From contig JAEMWC010000624.1 of the NCBI GenBank assembly GCA_016490735.1, forward strand, positions 250,001 through 314,000: a stretch of 64,000 nt of DNA, given 5' to 3'. The notes under the pieces are model-generated. The model saw nothing but the letters and a program-made list of their open reading frames with translations. It searched no databases and had not been told where the DNA came from. Below are positions 1-9,212 of this stretch, one piece after another; positions within the stretch are counted from its first letter, which is position 1; every line of letters begins with the position of its first letter. Both the position numbers and the translations under genes were made by a program. The stretch is from Pachyseris speciosa. Its lineage: Eukaryota > Cnidaria > Anthozoa > Scleractinia > Pachyseridae.

Positions 1-64
1 GTGATGTTATTGGCTGTGAAGACTGTAAACCGTGGTTGGTGCGTTTCGATCCGTCTTTTGTTAG

Positions 65-478
65 TCAAATGTTCGTAGGTGTATTGTTAGTCAAATTAGT
101 CGGTGTGTCTATTGTTTGTCTGTTGTTGATATCGTCAATAAGTCGTTTGTAAGGTGTGGGAAGCTGTTGACAACGGCTCAGTGGTGTCTGTTCTAAGTTA
201 GTTAACCAACTTTCCAGTGCGATCCGTTGGTGGTAGTTAGTACAGTAGGTAATGCATTTAGTAGAGTCCCAGTCGATTGTGTGGTTTGTCAGTAAATGGT
301 GCTCAGCAATGTTATTGTTGATGTCACCATTTCTCGTCGCTCGTTTGTGTTCAGTCAGTCTTACGTTCAAATTTCTGCCAGTCTCACCGATATAAGTGGC
401 CTGACAGTCGCAGCATTCGATCTTGTAAACTGCTCCCTGTCTGTCCTTTGGTTCGTGTTTGTCCTTAACGTTCGTCAA
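65..478 (-). pseudogene. PLE1 GIY-YIG endonuclease domain
   Basis: 137-residue frame with VYKIECCDCQATYIGETGR, then RLTEHKRA and IAEHHLLTNH. These match the PLE-type GIY-YIG fold: Cys cluster, YIGETGR, and a Glu in the IAEH block. The domain itself looks intact; it is orphaned by frameshifts upstream. The same block appears in PLE2 (stop in place of Glu) and in the 53 kb remnant (IANH). Confidence 0.85.
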
Positions 479-882
479 TAATTGTCGTAAAGTTGTGATG
501 GGTCTGTGAGCGACACGGATATTGTAAGGTTGTAGTATCCGTGCAATGGTCTCAGAAGTTCCTTTGATGTATGGTATAGTCGCTGTAGTGACTGGTGTCG
601 GGTTAGCGTTCGTAGCGTTTGGTTCTGTCCTGTAAGTGTTGTGTCTAACAAAGTCGCGGTTGTAGTTGTTCTTACTGAAAACGTTGTCTAAGTATTTGCG
701 TTCGTCTGCTAAACTGTCGCTCGAGTCGCAAACTAGTTGCGCTCGTCTCGTTAAGGTCCGTATTGTCGTTGCTTTGTGTGAAGTAGGGTTGTAAGATGAT
801 TCGTCAAGTAGTCTGTCAGTGTGTGTGGGTTTTCTGTAAACTGTCGTCTGTAGTCTGTTGTTGTCACGGCTAACAAGGTAGT

Positions 883-1534
883 CTAGAAAAGGTATCTTAC
901 CATTTCCTCGATCTCCTTGGTAAACTGTTTGTGGGCGTTCTGTCTGTTGAGGTGTTCGTAAAAATCGTCGATTTCGTCTTTGTGTACAGCTGTGAAAGTG
1001 TCGTCGACGTAACGTAGCCAGAGCGGTAGCGTTCGTTCGTAAGTCGCAAGGGCTTGTTCCTCGATGTTTTGCATGACGATCTCTGCTACAACAACGGAAA
1101 CTATGGTGATCCCATAGCTGTCCCGTGCAATTGTTTGTAGTGTTTGCTGTTGTACTGAAAGTAGGTAGACGTAAGGCAAAGGTTCAGTAAGTCCATTAAG
1201 TCGTCTGTTGGTAGTGGCAGTTGTAACGTGGAGTTCTTGAAGGCGGTCTCAGTACAATATGGAGCCAGTTGGAGTGGAAACTGGTGAACAGTGATTTCAC
1301 ATCAAAAGACACTAGTTTGTAGTCGTCAGGTAGTTGTGCTGTCTTAATGGCGTCAATAAAGTTTTCATTCGACTGTAGTTTGTGTCGTGACTCGTCAGTC
1401 AGTGGTTTCAGTATAGTAGTCAGGTATTTAGACGGTTGGTAAGTCTGTGAACCACAGAACGAGACTATGGGTCGCATAGGTATGTTAGGTTTGTGTAGTT
1501 TGGGCAGTCCGTAAAGTTTTGGTGTTTGCGGCAC
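883..1534 (-). pseudogene. PLE1 reverse transcriptase core, frameshifted
   Basis: Two open stretches on the minus strand. 1534-1196 has KLYGLPKLHKPNIPMRPIVS and LVSFDVKSLFTS (motif A, Asp present). 1179-883 has LRYVDDTFTAVH (motif C, both Asp present). The two are in different frames, and the canonical AMGSPVS motif B region is degraded. The catalytic Asp codons survive, but the protein cannot be made from this copy. Confidence 0.82.
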
Positions 1535-1640
1535 GTGGCACCTCAGTCTGTTGTAGCGTCGAATGTCAATAACGTCAGCTTTCTTTAGTGAAAGTAGTTT
1601 TCCGTTGAGTTTTCGTTGAAGTGCTGGCGTCGGGTCTCGT

Positions 1641-1967
1641 TTAAGTAGTTCGTAAGTCTGTTTCTCGTTTAAAGTGCGTCCATTTTGTCGTTATAGTTTT
1701 CTTGTCCATAATTTTCTTGTCCATAACAACAGTAACACGTCCTTTGTCAGCGGGAAGTATAACAATGTCATTGTCGTTTTTCAGTCGTTTAAGTGCTTGT
1801 CGTTCGTCTCTAGTCAGGTTATTGTCTGTGAGAGAGGCTGATTGTATAGTAGAAGCTATTTTACTTCTGATGTTATCCTTGGTCGGTTCTGATGGTTCTC
1901 TTCGACGAGACAGAGCCGCCTCAACAGTAGATACAATGTCCTCGGTCGGTATACGTTTAGGCGTCAC
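1641..1967 (-). pseudogene. PLE1 pre-RT segment
   Basis: Open frame of 108 residues containing NDNDIVILPADKGRVTVVMD, the block that precedes RT in Penelope-like proteins. A short duplication follows (MDKKIMDKKT) and the frame is then lost before the RT motifs, indicating at least one frameshift between 1641 and 1534. Confidence 0.75.
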
Positions 1968-2097
1968 TGAGTGTTTAAGTCCGTAAGAGAGTACCTGAGT
2001 TTCAGTCTTGTCTAAGGGACGGGAAGAGATATTCCTGACGCAGTTGGCGTCTGTTTTGTGTCGTTTTTTGTCTTAGTACGTTGTAGTCGAGTTAGTT

Positions 2098-2505
2098 TTA
2101 GTTGTGTCTTAGTGCGGCATTGTTCAGTTTTTTCTTAGCTCGTTGGTCGGCAATGTTTCGTACAACGTCAAATAAGTTAGTCGGTACAAGTTGTTTTAGT
2201 TGGTCAAATCGTTTCTGTAGTTTGTCGTTGTAACGGTTCAGTCTTCTGTGACAGTCGTTAATCCGCGCTCGGATCAGTCGTCTGCAGGTGGTTTTTACGA
2301 TCTGGATAGCCTCTTGTGTGTTCAATGGGGTCTTAAGTCGAAGTCCAGCCGGAACAAGGCCAAGATCTTTGCAGCGGTGGTTGAACCAGAGTTGTTGTCG
2401 TATGCGTCTGACGTTGCTTGCGTAACTGATGTAATCGTTAGCAAGCCGTTCGCTCTGTCGTCCAAGTGAACGTAAAATCGTAAATGGTTTGAACCCAGGA
2501 GTCAT
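2098..2505 (-). pseudogene. PLE1 N-terminal ORF fragment
   Basis: A 135-residue open frame, rich in Arg, Asn and Gln, starting MTPGFKPFTIL and ending in a stop. It lies directly upstream of the PLE core, where PLEs carry a poorly conserved N-terminal domain. No known domain is recognised. The proposed start sits inside the 2463-2525 inverted repeat. Assigned to PLE1 by position and orientation, not by motif. Confidence 0.5.
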
Positions 2506-2525
2506 TTACGATTTTACGTTCACTT
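2463..2525. repeat. 23-bp perfect inverted repeat at PLE1 5' edge
   Basis: The 23 bases at 2463-2485 recur as an exact reverse complement at 2503-2525, separated by 17 bases. It separates PLE1 from the hexanucleotide array and may be the remains of an inverted terminal arm like those flanking PLE2. Confidence 0.8.
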
Positions 2526-3375
2526 CAGTGGCAATGGCAATAACAATGACAATGACAGCGACAGTGACAATGACCATGACAATGACAATGACAATGACAA
2601 TGACAATGACAATGACAATGACAATGACAATGACAATGACAATGACAATGACAATGACAATGACAATGACATTGACATTGACAATGACAATGACAATGGC
2701 ATTGACATTGACAATGGCAATGACAGTGACAATGGCAATGGCAATGACAATGACAATGACAATGACAATGACAATGACAATGACAATGACAATGACAATG
2801 GCAATGGCAATGGCAATGACAACGACAAGGACAAGGACAACGACAATGACAACAACAATTGCAATAACGATGACGATGACGATGACAATGACAATGGCAA
2901 CAACAATTGCAATAACGATGACGGTGACGATGACGATGACAATGACGACGACGATGACGCCAACGATAATGGCAGCTGGAACTACAGTTAGAACGACAGC
3001 GATAGTAACCAGAACAATTACAAGGACAACGACAACGACACAGCGACGGTGACAGTGACAATGATAAAGACAACGACAATGGCAACAACAATGGCAATGG
3101 CAACGACAACGACAATAACAGCGACAGCGACAACGACAGTGACAATGACAATGACAACGAAAATGAACGGCAATGACAGCGGAAGCGACAATGAAAACGA
3201 CAATGAGAATGACAATGAAAATGATAATGATAATAATGATAACAATTATTATGATGACGCTGACTTTGACAATAGCAATGACGATGACGATGGCAATGTC
3301 AATGACATTGACAGCGTCAGAGACACTGATAGGGACAATGACAATTGCATGGGAAATAGCCATAGAAACAGCAAT
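2526..3375. repeat. Degenerate hexanucleotide array (ACAATG-type), ~0.85 kb
   Basis: Long run of ACAATG/ACAGTG/GGCAAT-type hexamers, purest at 2570-2820 and increasingly diverged towards 3375. The unit lacks stops in several frames, giving long spurious dipeptide ORFs on both strands; these are not annotated as genes. A shorter related array lies at 12700-12828, also directly left of the same conserved sequence (GAGGTCAATAGCAAA-like), so it expanded from a shared seed. Confidence 0.92.
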
Positions 3376-4054
3376 AGCAGTTGAAGTCAACAGCAACTCT
3401 TTCGCAAAGGTATCTTTTTCGTTCAATTCTTGAAGATTTTGAATACTGAGATATTAGGTTATCGAATTTGATGACAGTTACCGACGGCCGCGTGTAAATA
3501 GCAGCCCTAGTTGCTGTTTGAAATTTGAGCACTTTCTGACATATCAATAACCGTTTTTCGAAATGCCACCTACGCTTTAAGATTTCAGCAAGAAATCCGA
3601 AATTGTCTAGGGCAGCATGAAATGAAAATTTCGCCGGTTTAGGCTAGAAGGTCAAGATCAGAGAAAGAGTCAATAATATTAAATTATAATTATGTTAGCT
3701 AGCTAGTGTGGCTGTAGTCATGAAAAAATCCCACTTGTATTACCTCAAGTCAGAGACAATTAAAAAAGCTATACCTTCTGTGCGCTTTTTTAGTTCGAAA
3801 TGCTATATTCTTAAGCGATATAGGCTCAACCAAAGAAAATTAAAGTAACATTTATCTATAGATATTAAGAGTGATTGTCAGTAAAAATCAAAGAAATCGT
3901 GGCCAAGGTCAAAAACTCGATTTCGCTCATACTTTGTCAGTTTGAAGGCCTAGGTAAGTAATTGAAGGAAATAAGGTTAGTTTTTTAAATATTCGATATA
4001 ACGGCAGAAAGCCAAGAAAAACGATCATGATCATGAATCAACGATCTTGCGAGA
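3376..4054. other. Diverged host repeat, no gene
   Basis: Contains a copy of sequence also found at 12830-13050: the AGTCAACAGCAAC landmark near 3385 and an AAGCGATATAGGCTC block near 3820. No signal-peptide exon copy is found to its right, so this is a truncated relative of segments A-D. No coding evidence. Confidence 0.5.
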
Positions 4055-4578
4055 ACTCGAAATTTTACACTTAGCTTTGAAACGTTTTAAAAAAAATTGA
4101 TGTTGAATATTGTCTACAAAGGTTTACAAATTAAGAAATACCTCGAGCTGAAATTATTTTTCACTCGCTTCCTAATCTGTGTCACGCACGAGCGACTCAA
4201 AAACAATAGCAAGCAGATATTTACATCCGTTGATTTAAAATAAGTCATATTTTGAAATATCTTACTAACGATGTGCTAGGTTATCCAGTTAGCTCGCTGA
4301 AGAAATCGAAAATAACTTAATACCAGTACAAAGTGGAACAATGTAAATCAATTTTATTAAGTACGAGAAGCTTTATGGATGTTCCCAGGAAAAGCTCCAA
4401 GGAAAGAAATCTACCTATCCATATCTCTGTAAAATTATAACCAAATACCAGACTTGTCGGGAAGTTCACAGTAATACTGAACAACGATGTCTTGTCCGTT
4501 CTTGAGTGGGATTCTCGGTTGGATTTGCGGCGCAGACGAAGGCACAGCTGCTCAACTTCCGTCGCACCACTCACGCAG
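4055..4578 (-). repeat. Left arm of inverted paralogous pair
   Basis: Read on the minus strand it aligns over about 0.5 kb with 8055-8615 on the plus strand. Shared blocks include GTGAGTGGTG, CTGCGCCGCAAATC, TTACAGAGATATGGATA and TTTTAAATCAACGGATGTAAA, with the same order and spacing. A minus-strand ORF at 4586-4317 (89 aa) is not kept open in the partner arm, so it is not called as coding. Confidence 0.75.
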
Positions 4579-5084
4579 TGGAACAAGGATATAAACTGAC
4601 CACAAAACGTCTTTGAAATTTTCCGGAGTTGAAACAGTAGTAGAATTGATTTTGGCGCCTGTTGTGGGTGTTTTCAAAACCCCACGAATGTATTGGCGAT
4701 TACTATCTGTCCGGCTCATCATGCCAGGTTAGGCATAGGTTTGGCGAAGGACGAGTAATTTTGCACTACCCCGGAAGTTGTTTCAGGTCACTGTAAGGAG
4801 CTAAGGAAAGTGCGCACATTGGAAGAAAGGAATAAATTTATTCCAATCCATGAAGATATTAGAACTTTCAAAACAACTCTTCCCTGTAGGCTTAGGTAAG
4901 TAACCAGTTGTTTGATGTCCTACCAAACAGAAACTGCCTCCAATGAATCTCATAGCATTGTCTTCATTCTGATGATACGATAAATCATTATTTCTATTCT
5001 ATTATTTTCATATATTCTATGTTCGTATATTCTATTCTATTATTTCATGTATTATTATCATATATTTTATACGTATTATCATTG
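4579..5084. other. No gene seen
   Basis: AT-rich single-copy-looking sequence. No open frame with coding character, repeat or RNA gene was recognised. Confidence 0.4.
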
Positions 5085-5131
5085 TAAAGCGTTATTGGTT
5101 TCTTTGTAGAAATAACGCTATATAAATAAAG

Positions 5132-5173
<42 letters not shown>

Positions 5174-5175
5174 TC
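5085..5175 (+). repeat. Retroelement-like 3' tail with (ATT)n
   Basis: TTGTAAAGCGTTATT ... AACGCTATATAAATAAAG followed by (ATT)n. The GTAAAGCG...CTATATAAAT pattern before a trinucleotide tail is typical of non-LTR element ends. A similar end lies at 15850-15954. No coding part is attached. Confidence 0.5.
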
Positions 5176-5534
5176 CGAAAGACGGAAAGAAAGTGAAAAT
5201 AATTTCGCAACTTATCTCTTCAGTCTGTTGTCCAATCCAGTCGATTGATAACAACTTTTATTTCACGACTCTCATGTTTTATGGATTTCCGTTATAGTAT
5301 ACCAGTCTGTTTAGAAGCCCTATCAGAAAGATGTCAACAGAAAAAAGGAGGGTCTAAACACACTACTGACCCCCCCCCCTCCCCCCTCCCCAAATCTTCT
5401 CATCTTAAAATGTACTGAGACTGCGAGATTACAGCTGAAGTTTCGAAAATCGTCGATAACTTGAGCGAATAAACCTGGTGAGTATACCCACATTAATGAA
5501 ACTGCTTACTTTTAAAATTAAGTTCGACTTTGAC
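5176..5534. other. No gene; C-rich tract at 5370-5391
   Basis: Nothing coding. A homopolymeric C/T-rich tract interrupts otherwise AT-rich DNA. Confidence 0.4.
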
Positions 5535-5740
5535 CCCGGGATTCATTTTCCCAGACGATGCATGTGAATCGTTTGGCGGAAATTACTCCACGAGTGCCCA
5601 TTTCCATTCCTTTACGCAGCTCGTTCTTGGTTTTTTCAAAACAAGGGCTAACCGCCGGCGAACGGAAGTGGCAGTTCAGTTAAGCAGACGTTCGTGGGAG
5701 AGGAACGCATGACTAGCCCAAAGAGCGCCTGCTGCTCGTG
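5535..5740 (+). mobile_element. Partial copy of the 33 kb MITE family
   Basis: Shares TTTTCCCAGACGATGCATGTGAA-like, CAAAACAAGGGCTAAC and CGGAAGTGGCAGTTCAGTT blocks, in order, with 33120-33270. The left TIR is missing and the right end (CCCAAAGAGCGCC) is diverged. Small ORFs here are part of the repeat. Confidence 0.65.
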
Positions 5741-6010
5741 ATTAAAATTTTGTTAATTTAAAGCTTACCTGAAAAAAACTTGGTACAGCAGAGTCGGCGG
5801 CAGGGTTTGTAAACGAAGTAAAACAGTCATAAGTGGGTTAACACTAATTTTATTAGAAATGTCAAACTGGCACGCGAATATAAATACCAAGAGCTTTTGT
5901 TCACTTCTTTTAAAGAGCGCACTAATAGTACTTTTTCGAGCGTACTAATAGTACTAAGTTTACCAACGCAATTTAAGATATGATTATCTTTTTACTTTTT
6001 CGCAATGCAG

Positions 6011-6306
6011 GTCAATTATAAAACTGACACTGACATTCCTCCTCCTGTACCGATCACTGGTAGTAAATGCAAAGACGCTAGAGCTAGACGAAACAGCCTT
6101 TACGTGCCAGACGAAGATTCGCAGGAAAGCGAAGATGACGTAAACTATGTGCTAGATGAATCACAATCTCGTTCCCACGGTCCAGCCTCTCTTCCTCCTT
6201 CGAGAAGTAACCTGGTTAAGACTGGTCACGTGTCTACTAAATTTTTGCAGATTCCAGGAAAAATGATTGACGGGAGCTGCAGGAAAGTTAAACTTTGTCT
6301 CCACTA
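6011..6306 (+). CDS. Orphan exon-like ORF, acidic Ser-rich peptide
   Basis: Open for about 98 codons after a good acceptor (pyrimidine-rich stretch then GCAATGCAG, AG at 6009-6010). The peptide has coding character: VNYKTDTDIPPPVPITG, then RRNSLYVPDEDSQESEDDV, a proline-rich start followed by an acidic stretch resembling a cytoplasmic phospho-tail. It ends at a TAA (6304-6306). No domain recognised and no partner exon found nearby. It could be the last exon of a gene on the plus strand or a captured exon fragment. Confidence 0.35.
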
Positions 6307-7482
6307 AGTCGAGGATCCACCCTCTTTGGGGATTCGATTTGTACCCATGGGCACGTGACCAACCGCAACGAGGAAGAGATATAGGCCCTGGCAACGAATC
6401 AATCACGTTCTACCGGGTTCGCGACATCAGCAAAGCTCGCAATGCAGTATCAGTACAATACCATGGAATGCAGCCCAAAGCCGTACTAAACGCTTTGAGA
6501 AAAGCTGAACAGTGTGTTTCCCGGACTCGAGTAGCGGCGGAAATCAAGCCTATTTTAAAGTGCACATGAATCGAAATTTTAAACCTATTTACTTTCTCCA
6601 ATGTGAAAACTGGTGTTTTAAGAAATATTTTGAGGGGAAAATAATTAACTCTAAGTAGCAGGACCTTGAAAGTTAGGCCTTTCTCACTGGAATTCTAGAC
6701 AAGGTCCTGGGTTATATTGAATAGTCGTGACGTCATTCGTATGTACTCAGTCGAGTGCGTCACTCTGTTTTTGTTTGTTCGGTGGAATAAAAATCTCGGA
6801 GAACTACTTAATGGCAGCGCCTACAACTACCAGGTAAAAGGAATAGAAGCATAGTACCATAAGGATAATCCACAAAAGAGTCCAAGAACCCATACGAGCA
6901 GATCTCCTAAAAAAACTACCAAGATTCATTACCGCGGCCGCCAGCTGCGCAAAACTTTGCAGGTTTACGCTTTTTCGCCTTTCCCGCCATGTTTCACGCT
7001 TGAACATACACGCGAATGTCGCCACAGAGACTTTTTGGCCGCGCGCAAAATGGCTAAAATTTCAGACCACGGCGGGAATTTCGGAACCCCTAGAATCCTC
7101 TTCACGAAAAGGAGGGAATCGATTGAAATGAAATATGGGGAATATAAGTTATGTCAAAAAATTTGTAGTTGATTTTCGATTCATGAGCACTTTAATGTGG
7201 TACTCATTTCCATACAGTACCATATACAAGGACAAAAGAACATAAAAATTGATCCAAGGATAAATTTATGTGGGCCCACATGGCTAGCTCCTTCCGAGTG
7301 ACCCGAAATAACTTCCGGATTGTGCAAAAATTACTTTTATGCCTAACCTGACACGATGAGACGGGCAAATAGTCATCTCCATAAATTCGTCGACTTTTGA
7401 AAACCCGCAATCTTGTCAAAATGAGTTCTACTTCTGTTTCCGGAAAATTCCAAGGACTTTTTGTGCTATTTTATATCGTTAT
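6307..7482. other. No supported gene
   Basis: Several short ORFs on both strands (for example 6804-7025 minus and 6957-7172 plus) overlap each other and show no recognised domain or splice context. No repeat partner recognised in the window. Confidence 0.35.
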
Positions 7483-8051
7483 TATGCACTTGTCAATGTT
7501 TAGCCCCGGAGGGGGGGCGGGGGGGGGGGCATACCCAGGGAAGTTGACTTGATATCCTTTCCCGTGGGAACGGAATAGTAAGAAATTTGACAGAACACAA
7601 GATCTAAAGGGTGGGGATGTTTGACAAGGTCGCGGAAGAGACTCTTAGCCCACCATCATGAAAAAGAAGAACCTGAGATTGAGGTTAAGGGTCGGATTGC
7701 CTGCCATTTTGCAATTTAGTAGTTGCTGAACCGGAATGTTAAACAGCTTGAAAAACTCATGGATATTAATTATTCTTAGCTAGATTTTCATAATAATGAC
7801 CTTGTACAAGGCTTGGGATCAATGTTGGGACGTTAAGAGACAGAAAAGAAAGGCCGTGGTGGCGAATGGGTACAAAGAATTGCCAAATGCATGTGAGTTG
7901 GTTTTTGGTTATTTACCCCAGTGCAATGGGTATTTGACACCTGTACTTGTCCCCTGGACAGAGAATTTGACATTAAAATAAGGTAAAATGTCAAATTCCT
8001 CAGGGTATGCCCGCCCCCCTCCCCATGGGGCTAAACATTGACTGGTGCATT
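7483..8051. mobile_element. ~570-bp TIR element with G-rich termini
   Basis: The ends are inverted copies: TGCACTTGTCAATG then TTTAGCCCC, a G-run and GGCATACCCAGGGAA at the left; TTCCTCAGGGTATGCC, a C-run, GGGGCTAAA and CATTGACTGGTGCA at the right. About 60 bp of TIR. The interior has no transposase, so this is a non-autonomous element. Superfamily not assigned. Confidence 0.7.
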
Positions 8052-8054
8052 ACA

Positions 8055-8615
8055 CTACGTGAGTGGTGTGACGGAAGTTGAGGAGGTGCGTTCGTCTGCG
8101 CCGCAAATCACAACGACAAAACTCTGAAAACTCAAGAACGAACGAGACATCATTGCTCGGTATGTCTGTGATTCCACAAAAATAAACTCTGGTTTTAGAT
8201 GTGATGTTACAGAGATATGGATAAGTAGATTTGTTTATTTAGCGAACGATGCAATATTTGCTTTTGACGTGGGAACATATACTTCCGATCGCCGTGATCG
8301 ACGGTGTAAAGCTTCTCATCCAGTTTGAATTACTGTTAAAATAGTTTTCTTTTTATTTCAGCATGTTAACTGGGGAATCTGGCACATCGTTAAGTAAGAT
8401 ATCTTACAATACGAGTTATTTTAAATCAACGGATGTAAACATCTGTTTGTTATTGTACCAATTGCAGCTAAGTGCTCGTGCGTGACACAGATTATGGAGC
8501 GCGTGAGTAATTTCAGTTTTGGTGTTTCTTCACGTTTTTTAGTTTGTAAACCTGCGGAGACAATATTTAACATCAACATATTTTTTTAAAACGTTTCAAA
8601 GCGTTAAAAAGATTG
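8055..8615 (+). repeat. Right arm of inverted paralogous pair
   Basis: Partner of 4055-4578 in the opposite orientation, starting GTGAGTGGTGTGACGGAAG and including CTGCGCCGCAAATC and TTTTAAATCAACGGATGTAAA. It abuts the TIR element at 7483-8051 and leads directly into segment A. Confidence 0.75.
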
Positions 8616-9142
8616 AACCTCCTTTTTTAAGATACAAACTTTGGCCGAGGAGTTAATTTACTTTCTTCTCGATTGTTGTGTGAAGTTGTAGATTTCAAAG
8701 ACGCTGCATTGTAATTTTATCGAACTTTGAGCGGCATTCGTGCAAAAGCGCTACTAGATCCTAAAGATTTTAAAGCATAGAGACAAAAAAACAATAACTG
8801 AATTGTCTTTGTTTAACATATCAGAGGATTTGAGGCACTACCGGTCAGCTTTTTACCTCGCTGGATTTGGATTATTTTAGACTTTTGGATAAACGAGAAA
8901 AGTGTGTCTAGTTAATTCGGGGCTCAGTTCGCTCACAAATGAGTAAAAATCGAAGAAAATTGCAAAGATGTGGTTTAACTCTTAATTCCTTCCGGTTTAA
9001 AAAAGGTCGACGGGCCTGAGAAGTGTCCAACTACTTAGGATATGAAGAGAAACCTCACGAGATAAAAGCGAGAACAGATTGATAACTCGACCGGATGACA
9101 ACGAAAAGCAGAAAAATGATACAGAATTACATTACCACTCAC

Positions 9143-9212
9143 CAACAGGGAAGATGGCCATTAACAGCAAGAATTTGATCGTCGGCAACCGCTTTGGGCA
9201 GATAATCTCCAT
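9143..9212 (-). CDS. Signal-peptide-like first coding exon, copy A
   Basis: ATG at 9212-9210 in a good Kozak context (AAGCATGG). 23 codons begin MEIICPKRLP and continue into a hydrophobic core (FLLLMAIFPV), then one G before a GTGAGT donor at 9142-9137 (phase 1). Positive residues followed by a Leu/Ile/Phe core fit an N-terminal signal peptide, and phase-1 introns after signal peptides are common in animals. Three more copies at 13221, 37795 and 42386 keep the frame, length and donor. The rest of the protein was not identified. Confidence 0.6.

Larger units (their letters stand above)
1..2505 (-). mobile_element. Penelope-like retroelement PLE1, decayed, 3' end outside window
   Basis: Minus-strand reading gives, in order, a basic N-terminal region, a reverse transcriptase with PLE-type motifs (KLYGLPKLHKP, FDVKSLFTS, RYVDDTF) and a C-terminal GIY-YIG nuclease (ATYIGETGR). 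RT followed by GIY-YIG is diagnostic of canonical endonuclease-positive Penelope-like elements. The reading frame is broken at several points, so the copy is dead. The first ~60 bases of the window resemble the 3' flank of PLE2 (GATCGAAACG followed by a CCACGG motif), so the terminal repeat probably continues to the left of the window. Confidence 0.88.

Noticed and set aside
2489..3426. Long open frames on both strands (up to 306 codons) over the hexanucleotide array
   Set aside because: The repeat unit lacks stop codons in several frames, so open frames arise automatically; composition is pure dipeptide repeats with no domain.
4317..4586. 89-codon minus-strand ORF in the left inverted arm
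   Set aside because: The paralogous arm at 8055-8615 has stops and frameshifts in the same frame.
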